A stretch of DNA of 64,000 nt from the NCBI RefSeq assembly GCF_000613305.1, contig NZ_BAIO01000001.1, positions 1 to 64,000 on the forward strand. The letters are read 5' to 3'. Below the pieces are notes generated by a model, which was given only the letters and a program-made list of their open reading frames with translations, was not told the DNA's origin and made no database searches. Numbering within the stretch: the first letter of the stretch is position 1; each line of letters begins with the position of its first letter. The stretch is from Komagataeibacter kakiaceti JCM 25156 (GTDB lineage: Bacteria; Pseudomonadota; Alphaproteobacteria; Acetobacterales; Acetobacteraceae). A program made the translations under genes and the position numbers. Positions 37,387 through 47,415 of this stretch are shown piece after piece.

Positions 37387-37968
37387 GTGAGATTTATTAC
37401 GGATTTTGGAGATGAGGCGACCATAATTCCGCTGTTTGTGGTCACTATTGTCCTGTTCATAGCCATGGGCTGGAAGCGCAATGCGGCCATCTGGGGCATT
37501 GGCATATTTCTTACCTTCGGCTGCATCGTACTGAGTAAAATGCTGGGCCTGCTCTGGGCCCAGTTTTACGGCTATGATGGCCATCCATTCAGCGCCAGCG
37601 GTCATGTCGCCGCCAGTTCAGCCGTTTATGGCAGCCTGATCAACATGATCGTTCAGCCCCGTTTCCATTCCTGGCTGATGGCGATGCTTCCTCCCGCCCT
37701 GATTGCCGGGCTGATTGGCTATACACGCATCATGCTGCATGCCCATACGCCGCTGGAAGTTGTGGTCGGGGCCGGGATCGGTACGACAGCGGCCACGTTG
37801 ATCACCCGTGTCCTTCCGCCCGTCCCGACCGCTCTTGTTCACTGGTTCGCTTTCGCCCTTGTGCCTGTCATTCTGTTTTTCCATGGATATGTCATGGAAG
37901 CAGAACCGGTTCTGAAACAGACATTCTATACATCCTATTATTTTCTTAACCAGAATATTGGTTGGTAG
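37387..37968 (+). CDS. PAP2-family membrane phosphatase
   Basis: 193 residues with five or six membrane segments. Two of the three phosphatase motifs are clear: FSASGHVAAS (P-S-G-H type, about 68-77) and GYTRIMLHAHTPLEVVVGAGIG (R-x6-H-x3-D/E type, about 113-134; Glu in place of the usual Asp). The first K-x6-RP motif is not evident. In this setting it may recycle undecaprenyl pyrophosphate released by polymerisation. It follows the kinase-like gene by 26 bases, same strand. Confidence 0.85.
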   Translation: MRFITDFGDEATIIPLFVVTIVLFIAMGWKRNAAIWGIGIFLTFGCIVLSKMLGLLWAQFYGYDGHPFSASGHVAASSAVYGSLINMIVQPRFHSWLMAMLPPALIAGLIGYTRIMLHAHTPLEVVVGAGIGTTAATLITRVLPPVPTALVHWFAFALVPVILFFHGYVMEAEPVLKQTFYTSYYFLNQNIGW

Positions 37969-38117
37969 ATAAATGTTTTTCAAAAATTTAATGTATTTTA
38001 CATAATAATATAATTTACGACGAGAAAAACGGATTTATATATCATATATATTGTGTGTTTCCATTTTTATGGCATTTAATTCCATTTTGTTGCAGAGGCG
38101 GAAGTTCGGTATCGTCT

Positions 38118-38897
38118 ATGAAAAAATCTTCAACTGACCGCTCTCTCCCGCCCGAAATTTTTGGCCTGCGTTTTTCTTCCCTTTCAGAAAGTGAAGTCGC
38201 CACGTTGGTCGGTACGACCATCCGCTCGGAGCAGGAAGGGGTGGGGCTGATCATTACCCCGAATATCCAGCATATCAGCCTGATGCAGCATAACCGGATG
38301 TTCGCGCAGGCCTGCCGGCACGCCGCCATTCTGACATGCGACGGCTTTCCCCTGCTTTATTATGCAAGAATGCGTGGCCAGCAGGTTGCCGGGCGGGTGA
38401 CGGGGCGGGGCATTGTCGCGGATCTCATGGCGCGGCCTGATCTTCTGGCGCGACATCGCATCTTCATGGTGCTTGATAGTGAGCGGACCGTTGCCGCGGC
38501 ACGGGAATGGGCAAACCGGCATGGACTTCAGGACAAAATTGTCTATGCCGTTCCCCCCCACGGGTTTGAAAATGACCCGGCCTATACCTCCCGACTGGCC
38601 GCCAGCATCCGTCATCACCAAATCACACTCCTTTTCATGGGGGTCGGAGCCCCCCGGAGCGAGATTTTTGTGGATCAGCACAGGGACATTCTGCCCCCCT
38701 GCTGGGCCCTATGCATTGGTCAGGCGCTTCTGGTCGCGCTGGGTCTTACACCCCAGCCACCCCGCCTCGTACAAAAGCTTAATGTGGAGTGGTTGTGGCG
38801 CATTGCTCTTGAACCCAGGCGACTTCTGACCAGATATATTCAATCAGCCTGGGGTTTCCTGTTTGCGGTTTTCAAGGATATGGGACAACGTGGCTGA
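38118..38897 (+). CDS. gumM: WecG/TagA/CpsF (GumM-type) glycosyltransferase
   Basis: 259 residues from the ATG at 38118. GT26 features: IITPNIQHISLMQHNRMFAQ (N-x-x-H motif, about 48-67), LTCDGFPLLYYARMRG (D-G-x-P/x, about 76-91) and LLFMGVGAPRSEIFVDQHR (G-x-P-x-x-E, about 174-192). Members add a glucuronic acid, ManNAc(A) or similar sugar to a lipid-linked glycan. The stop is one base from the start of gumD, so the two are coupled. Symbol by family; the sugar is not read from sequence. Confidence 0.85.
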   Translation: MKKSSTDRSLPPEIFGLRFSSLSESEVATLVGTTIRSEQEGVGLIITPNIQHISLMQHNRMFAQACRHAAILTCDGFPLLYYARMRGQQVAGRVTGRGIVADLMARPDLLARHRIFMVLDSERTVAAAREWANRHGLQDKIVYAVPPHGFENDPAYTSRLAASIRHHQITLLFMGVGAPRSEIFVDQHRDILPPCWALCIGQALLVALGLTPQPPRLVQKLNVEWLWRIALEPRRLLTRYIQSAWGFLFAVFKDMGQRG

Positions 38898-38898
38898 A

Positions 38899-40059
38899 AT
38901 GTCTTTGGCTCATTCCCCCAATCCGTCAGGTAAGGAGACCGGCATTCCGATCTGGCAGAAAATGGATGCAAATCCCCCGTTCATGCCAGAAAACATGCCA
39001 TTTCCTTCACATTTCCAGGGAAAGAAAGTGCTTCTGAAGGACCTGTTCAGAACAGGTCTGCCCTACATGCGCCAGCGCGTTCTCGTACTGGGGGGGGGAC
39101 TGGAGGGCGAACGGATAGTTACAAAACTTCTGGAAGAACCTGATCATTGTGAAGTCATCGGCATATTTGATGACCGCACAACACGCTTGCAGGATTTCCA
39201 TCATAGTGTGCCTATTCTAGGTAATATTGATGACATGGTTGCCTTCTGTCGCAAGGACCTGCCGGATATCATTATTATCTCCACCGCCGATGCCGGGCGT
39301 GAAAGATTACGCGAACTCATTCGCAAGATTATCGTGCTGCCCGTTAATATTTATCTGGCCATGGATCACCAGAAGATGGATGGGCTGGAAAACGTGGACC
39401 CGCATGATCCGGATATCATCCTTTTTCCCATCAGCAAGGTTCCCCTGGCGGGCAGTCATCTGGTTATGAAATGGCTGGAAGATAAGATACTGGCCTTGTT
39501 TTTTATAATCATTCTTTCACCATTAATGGTTGTTATAGCGGCACTTATAAAAATAGACAGCCGTGGCGATGTATTGTTCATACAGGACCGTTATGGGTTC
39601 AATAATAAAATTATAAAGGTATTTAAATTCAGGACCATGCATATTGCCCAGGCCGACCCTACGGGCGCGCGGCGAACGGTAAGAAATGATCCTCGTGTTA
39701 CCAGAATAGGCCGTTATCTGCGCAATTTCAGTCTGGATGAACTGCCGCAGTTTTTTAATGTGCTCCTGGGCAGCATGTCCATTGTCGGTCCGCGCGCTCA
39801 TGCCACAGCCATGCAGGTCAATAATGAACCCTATGAAAAAGTCATAGACTGTTACTCTGCAAGACACATGGTCAAACCCGGAATAACCGGACTGGCACAG
39901 GTTATGGGCTGTAGGGGAGAAATAAAAACAAAATATATGGCGCAGAAACGGTTGGACTATGATCTATATTATATAAAGCATTGGTCTTTGTGGATGGATC
40001 TGAAAATCATTATCAAAAGTATACACATTATTTTATTTAAAAGAGAAAATACATTTTAG
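38899..40059 (+). CDS. gumD: GumD/AceA-type undecaprenyl-phosphate sugar-1-phosphate transferase, short N-terminus
   Basis: 386 residues from the ATG at 38899. A Rossmann-like CoA-binding_3 domain (QRVLVLGGGLEGERIVTKLL, about 60-79), one membrane helix (ILALFFIIILSPLMVVIAALI, about 200-220), then the bacterial sugar transferase domain with KVFKFRTMH, LRNFSLDELPQFFNVLLGSM and VKPGITGLAQVMGCRG. It primes repeat-unit synthesis, probably with glucose-1-P as in xanthan and acetan. Typical GumD is about 480 residues with four membrane helices before the CoA-binding domain; these are absent here and replaced by ~55 polar residues. Last gene of the locus. Confidence 0.87.
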   Translation: MSLAHSPNPSGKETGIPIWQKMDANPPFMPENMPFPSHFQGKKVLLKDLFRTGLPYMRQRVLVLGGGLEGERIVTKLLEEPDHCEVIGIFDDRTTRLQDFHHSVPILGNIDDMVAFCRKDLPDIIIISTADAGRERLRELIRKIIVLPVNIYLAMDHQKMDGLENVDPHDPDIILFPISKVPLAGSHLVMKWLEDKILALFFIIILSPLMVVIAALIKIDSRGDVLFIQDRYGFNNKIIKVFKFRTMHIAQADPTGARRTVRNDPRVTRIGRYLRNFSLDELPQFFNVLLGSMSIVGPRAHATAMQVNNEPYEKVIDCYSARHMVKPGITGLAQVMGCRGEIKTKYMAQKRLDYDLYYIKHWSLWMDLKIIIKSIHIILFKRENTF

Positions 40060-40097
40060 AATATATTTTTACTTTAAATTATTTCTATATACTAATA

Positions 40098-41257
40098 CCA
40101 AAGGGTGTGGCCGTTGACTCGTGTGTGAAGTGACGAGCGGCGTCGGTTCTGATTCTCTTGAATTGGGGAGGATCTGGCGGATGACGAGGGCGGTGAAGCT
40201 ACGGGATGACTATTCGGCCTCTGACCTGAGGCGACTTGCGGCGCGCAGCCGGCAGGCGAATGTCGCACGCCGGCTTCTGGCCCTGGCGGCGATCCGTGAC
40301 GGGGGCAGCCGGACGGATGCGGCTCGCATAGGTGGCATGGACCGCCAGACATTGCGAGACTGGGTTCATCGCTTCAATGCCGAAGGACCCGATGGCCTGC
40401 GCGATCATCAGCACGCGGGGCCAGCTTGCCGATTGAACGGGGCACAGCAGGCCGAGTTGAAGGCCCTGGTCGAGGCGGGGCCCGATCGGCAGCGTGACGG
40501 TGTGGTGCGCTGGCGCCGGATTGATCTGCAACGCGTGATCAAGGAACGCTTCGGCGTCGTCTACCACGAACGGCATGTTTCCACTTTGCTGAAACGTCTT
40601 GGTTTTTTCCATGTCAGCGCCCGGCCGCGTCATCCGGGGCAGGATCCTGGCGTCATGGAAGCGTTCAAAAAAACTTCCCCCGCATCCTGAGTGCCCATAT
40701 CGGCCATCTGCCGAAGGGAAAGCCGATCGAGATCTGGTTTCAGGACGAAGCCCGCATCGGCCAGAAGAACGGCATCGTTTGGCAATGGGCCCGGCGCGGC
40801 ACGCGACCACGCCAGCCGGCTGACCAGCGCTACGAGAATGCTTGGCTGTTCGGGGCGATCTGCCCGGCGCGCGGCAAGGCTGCCGGCCTGGTGCTACCGT
40901 TCGTCGGCACTGCCAGCATGCAACTCCATATCGAGGAGATCTCACGCTGCGTCGCCCGCGGCGCCCATGCCGTCGTGCTGCTCGATCGCGCAGGATGGCA
41001 TACCACCAGTAAACTGAAGCGACCCCGCAATGTCAGCCTGATCTTCCTGCCGTCCCGTGCTCCCGAACTGAACCCCGTCGAGAATATCTGGCAGTTCCTG
41101 CGCGCCAACTGGCTGTCCAATACCGTCTTCGACGACATCGACCATATCATCGACGCAGCCTGCTGCGCATGGAACAACCTTGCCGCACTCCCGCATACCA
41201 TCCGCTCCACTGGGCTCAGGAAATGGGCTCACACAGGTCAAAGGCTATAACCGTTGG
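40098..41257 (+). mobile_element. IS630-family insertion sequence, apparently complete
   Basis: 1160 bp bounded by imperfect ~20-bp inverted ends (left CCAAAGGGTGTGGCCGTTGAC, shown here only in its first part as CCAAAGGGTGTGG; right end, reversed, CCAACGGTTATAG) and flanked by TA on both sides (40096-40097 and 41258-41259), the duplicated target of this family. It carries one transposase made by frameshifting. Its right end is only five bases from the left end of an IS5-family copy, so the two elements are adjacent. Confidence 0.85.
40181..41250 (+). CDS. IS630-family transposase, made by -1 frameshift on an A7 run
   Basis: The first frame runs from the ATG at 40181 (GGGGAGGA ribosome site) to 40690 and encodes two N-terminal helix-turn-helix parts (LRDWVHRFNAEGPDGL). 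The second, in the -1 frame, encodes the DDE catalytic domain: IWFQDEARIGQKNG, VVLLDRAGWHTT and LPSRAPELNPVENIWQFLR. The frames meet at seven A residues (40667-40673, GCGTTCAAAAAAACTTCC), a standard slippery site. Here the frame change is probably programmed, as in other members of this family, unlike the other breaks in the window. Confidence 0.85.
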
Positions 41258-41262
41258 TATAA

Positions 41263-41887
41263 GAGACCGTTTGGAAAATCGGCGAGATATGATTCAAGCT
41301 TTGGATGTGGACGCCAGAGCAAAGGGGCCAGATGGCCAGGATCACCCGCAAGACGAAACGCTATCCGTCTGACATGACGGACGAGGAATGGGAGCGGATC
41401 GCGCCTTTGATGCCGCACCCCAGACGGCGTGGAGGGCCGCGCGAAATTGAATTCCGTGAGGTGATCAACGCGGTGCGCTATCTGGTGCGTTCAGGCTGTG
41501 GCTGGCGGATGCTGCCGATCCACTTCGGGCACTGGCGGACTGTTTACGGCTGGTTTCGCGAATTGGCCCGACGCTTCCTGTTCCAGACCATCCATGACGT
41601 GGAACTGATGATGGATCGGGCTCAGGCAGGCCGCGACACCAGCCCTACGGCAGCGGTGATCGACAGCCAGAGCATCAAGCGCTTCATGCGAAAACAAGAG
41701 GTTACGACGCCGGCAAGAAGGTCGTCGGCCGCAAGCAAGCGCCACATTGCCGTCGATACGGACGGACGCTTGTTGATGATTAATCTTACCTCTGCCGATA
41801 TCTCGGACAGTGCAGGTGCCCAGATGATCCTGGATGCCATCCGCAACGCTCGCCATGGGTGAAGCACTTGTTCGCCGATGCGCCTAG
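41263..41887 (+). pseudogene. IS5-family element, 3' truncated (relative of the copy at 50063)
   Basis: It begins with the inverted end GAGACCGTTTGGAAAATC and encodes the transposase from the start (WERIAPLMPHPRRRGGPREI) to DSAGAQMILDAIR, then stops at about 41887, where the match to the 50063 copy ends (GCCGATGCGCCTA). Inside, the block after QSIK is read in another frame: one G is missing, and a CAAG step is duplicated. No right end is found. Not mobile on its own. Confidence 0.8.
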
Positions 41888-42428
41888 CCTAGCCGGCAAT
41901 TCAGAAATCTCTCAGATCTAATTCATCATATGCGATAATTGTATCTACGTTCGGATGCCTAAAAATTTAGATCTCCAAATGACGGCATTGTAGGAAGAGT
42001 GGCAGCTCGGCTTTCAGTTTACAAAGACGAAAAGCGGACCAATCATTGATTACTGGACTGAAAGCGTCCCCTGATATCTCTCTTTACGGGTGCTCTCCCT
42101 TGTCGGACAGAACCTTATCATCCGCGATGAGATTGCACGCGGCCACCGGGCGGCGATGATTTGCATCTCCGTTGATACAAAACTCAAACGTATCATGGCG
42201 CACCTGTAGCCCTGCTTTCGTATTCAGAAAAAAGGGTGCAGATTTTTCGGCGCAATGGCCGGGGCTGACCCCTGACGCAGTTTAATTCCCCCACACGCGA
42301 TAACTGTGATTATCACGTGTACAAGTCTCTGTTGCCATGTCTGTCACGAGACCTGAACCACCATTTATGCACGCTGAATCGTATTTCGGATACTTATGCG
42401 CAAGCAGACTACATACCTTACACATATA
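41888..42428. other. 541 bp of debris without an intact gene
   Basis: Sits between the truncated IS5 copy and the ArsC-like gene. On the minus strand around 42090-42200 an open stretch reads CINGDANHRRPVAACNLIAD and looks coding, but it is short, unattached and unrecognised. The remainder shows no pattern. Confidence 0.35.
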
Positions 42429-42821
42429 TCAGGTATTTGGATGTGCGCATCCGTCTGGGACGGTTTCCGGAAGTTCCAGACCTAATCTGGATTTAAGATC
42501 GGCAGTTGCAAAGCCTGCGCATCGTCTCTCACCAATCTGCAGTAACGGTCGACGGATCAGCAGAGGTTGCTCCAGCATAAGGGATAGAGCCGCCTCAGCG
42601 GTCAATGTTTCAGGCTGTACCGTTCCGGATTTAATGGAGGGTGCGGAGCGGTTAAACCAATCCTTTACCGGCATACTACCAAAGAAAAGACGTAAATCTG
42701 CGGTGGTCCAAGGTTCGGTCAATAAATTGCGGGCAATGACCGTATACCCAGCGGCGCGTAAAGCTGCTTTCTGTCGTGCATTGCCGCCACAACCGGGTTT
42801 TTCAAAAAAAATTATTTCCAT
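42429..42821 (-). CDS. ArsC/Spx-family protein (nitrogenase-associated, NifO-like)
   Basis: 130 residues, thioredoxin-like fold. It starts MEIIFFEKPGCGGNARQKAA with a Cys at residue 11 and contains LLTEPWTTADLRLFFGSMPV and LEQPLLIRRPLLQIGERRCAGF, the ArsC-family R-R-P-L block. The C-G-G-N start, rather than C-x-x-C-R/K, matches the nitrogenase-associated ArsC-like subfamily. The ATG at 42821 has AAGGAG at a good distance. No nif genes are present in the window, so the link to nitrogen fixation is by family only. It stands alone, between IS debris and the second oxidoreductase. Confidence 0.75.
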   Translation of the reverse strand: MEIIFFEKPGCGGNARQKAALRAAGYTVIARNLLTEPWTTADLRLFFGSMPVKDWFNRSAPSIKSGTVQPETLTAEAALSLMLEQPLLIRRPLLQIGERRCAGFATADLKSRLGLELPETVPDGCAHPNT

Positions 42822-43014
42822 ATGAGTCTCCTTCGGTCTCGCTTCTGGGAACACATTGTCAGTATCTGCAATTCGCGTGTGATCCGGCCTTTTAAATTGA
42901 CATCGCAGCGTGATGTAGGTGTTTGGTAAGATGCCATCCTATCAGAAAGTTTGCATACAAACCCGACAGCCTGATTTGATGATCAAGAAATTTTTTTACA
43001 TAATTATAAAATAT

Positions 43015-44162
43015 TCATAAATAATAATGGAATCTTGTTTCAACTGTATAATCATGTTTTCCAGAATGTATGGCCAATAACACTTCGGTCATGTGAAGAA
43101 TGACCTGACCGGAGAAAAATGGTGTCTGACCAGACTGTATTGCCTCAGCCTGTTTCTGGATTCCTGCCATAAAATCAATCTGGGAGGGATAAGCAGGAAG
43201 CTTGGGGGCCTGCTGGGTTGAAGGATAGGACAGTTCCTTACCTTTGTACAACCGGAAAGGAAGCCTGCGTCCTAATCGACTTTCAATTCCATCCACCACT
43301 TTTTGCCAGAAGGACCGCTCATAACGCTTGGAAAGGTTGATGGGGGAACGGTTATCCCATAAATCGCGAACGATTATTTCTCCCTTCTCTCCCAATATTG
43401 TCATTGAACGATCACGTGGCGCCGCCAGCCCACAGGTCAGACGAGCTACCACTCCGTTATGGAACACCAGGCAGCCGACAGAAAAATCAGGTGCCAGTTG
43501 CACGTTCCGCGTTTCTTTCCCCTTGTCTGGAAAGGTAAGGGCAGAAAAAGCTGAAACATGGCTAACTGGGCCAAACAGGCCAATCAACCATGTCAATGCG
43601 TAGCCTGCATGCTCCAATGTACATCCGACTTCAAATTCATGAGCTCCCGGCCACGGAGCGCCTGAACGGCTTCTCCATTTCTGCCAGTTTGCCATAAATA
43701 CAGGACCGTCCTCCATTTCCGCATACACCAAGGTAGGACGCCCGATCTGTCCTTTATTAATCTGGTGTTTTGTTAAATTAAACGCATTACTCAATGCATT
43801 TGCGGGGCCCCGCAAATGATCACACCTTTTTCTTCGGCAAGAGAAACAAGCAATTTTGCGTCTTCTACGGATAAAGCCAAAGGCTTCTCGCAATAAACAT
43901 GCTTGTTGGCATCTATCGCCGCCTTGTTAATTATAAAATGGCTCTCAGGAGTTGTCAGGTTGACAACAATATCTACATTTTCGTCATTCAGGACTTCATG
44001 AAGATTGTTGTAAGATCTTACCTTATAAAAAGAGCAGAAAACTTTCAGCCTGTTTTGGTCTCGGTCCCATGCGCCAATGAGACGAAGGTCTGGGTAGTTT
44101 TCCAGTGTTCTCATATAATAATCGGCGACATATCCTGTCCCGATAAAGGCGATATTCGTCAT
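43015..44162 (-). pseudogene. Gfo/Idh/MocA oxidoreductase, second copy (frame broken)
   Basis: About 382 residues in two frames. The N-terminal Rossmann part starts MTNIAFIGTGYVADYYMRTL with AGAGGA upstream and includes the CEKPLALSVEDAK motif. The frame is lost in a C run near 43805; restoring one C gives ICGAPANALSNAFN. The substrate domain continues through GAHEFEVGCTLEHAGYALTW to the stop at 43015. In the usual catalytic region, H-x-x-x-E/Y residues (EHAGY) are present. AT-richer than the first copy. Possibly a nucleotide-sugar dehydrogenase for the surface-glycan genes. Confidence 0.8.
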
Positions 44163-44788
44163 GTAATATCCTCTAATAAAATTCATATGGATACAGGAGA
44201 TAATTTTGTTAGAGGAGGCCCGTATCTTCTGATAGTTGCAGGTATTGAATAAACGATAATCTGGTGATGCCATACCGCCGTTCTGACGGTGTTGCTGAAG
44301 GCCATGATAGGGACAAGGCTAGCCCCAAGGTCCCTTTGGCGTCAGCATGTCATGATACACCGCATCTGGCGTGCGTCCACCCAGCGCTGGGCTGATGTGT
44401 ATTTTGGTGATTGATCTATTTAGACCGATAAGTTTAAAAGATCGTATCGCGTGATCGCATGCAGGATCTCGCGTGAATTGTGCTCTCTTTATCGTCCGTT
44501 CCCAACGGACGGGCCCGATTTCAAATCCAGAGAATTTTAGAGGGTCAGGTCACATTGCCCATGAAACCTATCCTCATTCAGGTCGAATTATGGCTTAAAG
44601 TCCAATCCGCAAATCGGAGATCATCTTTGATCGTTAAGCCATCTTTTTGAAAATTCATGCTACATACGCGACTGGTGGCGGTGAGGTTAAGATTGTATGA
44701 TGTGAATGGCAAAGGCCGTCATGCAGGCCTGAACTTATCATACAGGGCACACGGCATGCCAAATCCTGATGGGCGAAAGCGGATATCT
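44163..44788. other. 626 bp with an IS3-type fragment and no intact gene
   Basis: Contains the short transposase relic listed separately (44320-44402). Otherwise no coding pattern seen. The stretch leads into the lipoprotein gene at 44789. Confidence 0.4.
44320..44402 (-). pseudogene. IS3-type transposase C-terminal fragment
   Basis: On the minus strand the translation reads HISPALGGRTPDAVYHDML, like the final integrase-core segment of IS3/IS481 transposases (H-x-x-L-G-G-x-T-P). Only about 28 codons remain. Confidence 0.5.
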
Positions 44789-45123
44789 ATGAAGGTCAAG
44801 CGCGGGACTACGTTACTCTTCATCGTGCTCTTGCCGGTTGTTCTCCGGATCATATTGCCAGCCGTGTTACGGGACGTGAATGTAGTGCCGGCTATATTCA
44901 GGAAGGTGAGGACTGGTGCGCTCCGCCGGAAAGACCGCCTGTGCCGCAGCCATACTGCACACAAAGCTGGAATGGCGTGGATTGCTGGAGCCGTCCCGAT
45001 CTTATGCCCAATGTTGCCCGCGAAGTGGCGGAAGGCCCGACGGGTCTGACGCAGGACCAGAATGCGCAACGGCTGAACATGCAGGTCAAGAAAATTCCTC
45101 CCACGAACAGCTATACTCCGTAA
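44789..45123 (+). pseudogene. small Cys-rich lipoprotein (frame broken in the signal peptide)
   Basis: ATG at 44789 gives MKVKRGTTLLFI, then one lost base (GTGCT from GGTGCT) breaks the frame. The other frame continues GALAGCSPDHIASRVTGREC, a lipobox L-A-G-C, and runs to the stop at 45121. About 111 residues. The mature part has Cys pairs and the motif PYCTQSWNGVDCWSRPDL. Such short lipoproteins are known in acetic acid bacteria, with no function assigned. The Cys-x-W motif recalls the protein at 28550-28873. Confidence 0.6.
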
Positions 45124-45378
45124 GAACAGACATATTTTCAATTATAGAATGTATTATATCCACATTTTGTTATAAAAATATCTGGTTTTGCCGTAGCCGC
45201 ATCGACAGAACCGGACGGGTGAAGCGGCAGGCACAAGGTTGAGATCCTGGCACGCGTTGGCTTAGAATGGCGATGCCGGTATCGGACCTAATGGACCGAA
45301 TTACGCGCCAGCCAGCCTGAAGGCCCATTATGTCCGCTGAAAAAGGAAATTTATTCGGCTTTTACGGCCAGAAACGTA

Positions 45379-46112
45379 TTATCTAGGCTGATCGGACCAA
45401 ACCGTCACCAGATCGGCCGGGTCGGCCAGGAATGTTTTCCCCAGTGCTCTCATATAGGGACGCGTACGCGTGACCGAGGCGGGCGCCGGAACATTTATCG
45501 TATCCGTGAACATGGTCTTTTTGCCGGGACTGTCTGAATCTGCCTGTGGTACAGGAATATCGGCCATGTTCCCATTTTGATCATGATCCGCAGCTCTCAT
45601 GTCATCACGAGAGGCGTCTCCGGGGAGAGGCCTTCCCGTGGACTGTTCCGCCCTGTCCTGCAGGGAGCCTTCCGGGGCTTCTTCAACCCCATTAGCGGAA
45701 TATCCGATACTGGCGGCCTTCTCGATGATCTCCATCCGGACATCTTCGGCCTGCTCAATCAGAATTTTAAGTTGCTTCTCCTGGGAAAGCATCTGGGTAA
45801 TCAGGAGCTGTAAGCGATCAGCCGTTGTGTCGGCCTGCCCGGCCATGCTGCCAAGCTCCGCTCCCGTTATCTTGGCCTGTTCGATCATCTTGCTGAGAGG
45901 GCGCCCGCTGACTTCACCAGCAACGCGAAGCTTTTCAACCCCATCTTCCGCGCTTCGTACACTGCCTCCAGCTTCGCGACGAGCTCAAGCAGACTGGTCC
46001 GGTCCCGCCGCAGGTTCGACAGAACCCGACCAAGGTAGAAGCTGTAGATTATTCCCAAAAGCAGGAAAAACGACAGAACGACCTCAATGATCATCTGGAT
46101 CTGTGTCAGCAC
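45379..46112 (-). pseudogene. DUF6468-type flagellar-cluster membrane protein (frame broken)
   Basis: About 244 residues. The N-terminal membrane helix (MIIEVVLSFFLLLGIIYSFYL, about 7-27) is followed by RVLSNLRRDRTSLLELVAKL and a long helical region with a coiled-coil look (TADRLQLLITQMLSQEKQLK), and ends in a disordered tail. This layout, downstream of fliL and fliM, matches the DUF6468 proteins of alphaproteobacterial flagellar clusters; a stator or motor role is suspected only from position. The frame is lost in a G run near 45940: one more G gives KMGVEKLRVAGEVSGRPLSK. Confidence 0.7.
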
Positions 46113-46175
46113 TAGCTGGTCTCCAGTCTTGCCGCGGTTACAATACCACAGGCTGGGGATGGAAAGGACGTGATC

Positions 46176-47366
46176 TTAAGTCTCGGTAGCTGCGGCATCG
46201 GGAGAAGCGGGAGGCGAGGCAGCCGCATTCTTCGGGGGGGGGCTATCGGTCGGAACCAGCCTTCTTTCAATTTTCACGGCCGCCTTACCATGTAACTTCC
46301 CCAGCCGTCCCTCAAATAACGACGTCTGACCACATTGAAGCCTGACATGAATCGGGGTGCCGCTACGATGAGGAAATGTGATCTGCTTGCCGGGATGAAG
46401 GCTCAGGACTTCCGAAAGGGGAATGACCTTTTCCTCAAACACAGCGGAAACCTGGGCATCAGTCTCAAGAATCTCGGAAATGAGATGGTCTTCCCATATG
46501 GAATCCCGCCCGAATCTTTCTCCCATGAACTGTTGGGACAACTGATCACGGACAGGTTCAAGCGTTGCATAGGGATGATGAGATCCATATTCCCGCTTCT
46601 GTCCTCCATATCAATATGCAGTCGAGTCATCACCACTGCATTGGAGGCCCGTGCAATCGCGGCAAAGCGGGCGCTTATCTCAAGTCGTTCAAATGTCAGG
46701 GTAATTGCGCATACGGGACTGAAGGCGGTCGAAAGATCATTGAGCGCCAGGGTAATGAGCTTCTCGATCAGTGCCCTTTCGATTGCCGTATGGGGGCGGG
46801 CTTCCACTCCGGCATGGCCGGTCCCGCGCGGCCCCCCCATCAGAATATCGATGATGGAATAGGACAGAGAGGAATCAACTACGATCAGGCCATAGTTCTC
46901 CCATTGCACGGCCTTGAATACCGCGAACATGGACGATGACGGCACGGCGTTCATATAATCGCCGAAGCGCATCGACTGGATGCTCTCCATCGTAATTTCG
47001 ACGTTGTCGTTCGTAAAGCTGCGCAGCGTGGATGACATGATTCTGACAAGGCGATCGAATACGATCTCCAGCATGGGCAGGCGTTCATAAGCCACGAAGC
47101 CGGCTTGATGACCCGCTCCATCCCATTCGCTTCACGCGGGGGGGCCGCGCCGAACGTATTGCCCAGAAGGCTGTCAATCTCGGACTGGTCCAAAACCTGT
47201 CCACCAATCACATCGTCATGCTCGGGCGCTTCCGATAGCCTTCAGCAGCGGGGTGATGGGCGGCAATATCCTCATGCACGGCGCTATGCGGATCCTCATG
47301 TGCCGTCTCGTGCTGTTCGGCTGCTCCTTTTGTCGTGTCGTCTGCGTCCTGCATGTCGTCTGTCAC
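46176..47366 (-). pseudogene. fliM: flagellar motor switch protein FliM (frame broken in up to three places)
   Basis: All parts of FliM are present in successive frames. An unusual His/Asp/Glu-rich N-terminal extension starts at a GTG near 47366 (ATG at 47354 possible). Then come VLDQSEIDSLLG (the usual CheY-binding N-terminal motif, DQ/SQ-D-E-I-D-x-L-L), the CheC-like middle domain (YERLPMLEIVFDRLVRI; LILMGGPRGTG type) and the C-terminal SpoA domain (VIPLSEVLSLHPGKQITF), ending at 46176. Breaks near 47238, 47097 and 46575 each fit loss of one G or C. It forms the C ring with FliN and FliG (not in the window). Downstream of fliL. Confidence 0.87.
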
Positions 47367-47415
47367 CACGGTTCCCAACTCAGTGCTTTTGTAGGTGTTC
47401 CAGAAGCCTGTAAAC

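Noticed and set aside
45240..45270. TGGCAC box as a sigma-54 promoter
   Set aside because: The expected GC element at the right spacing is missing.
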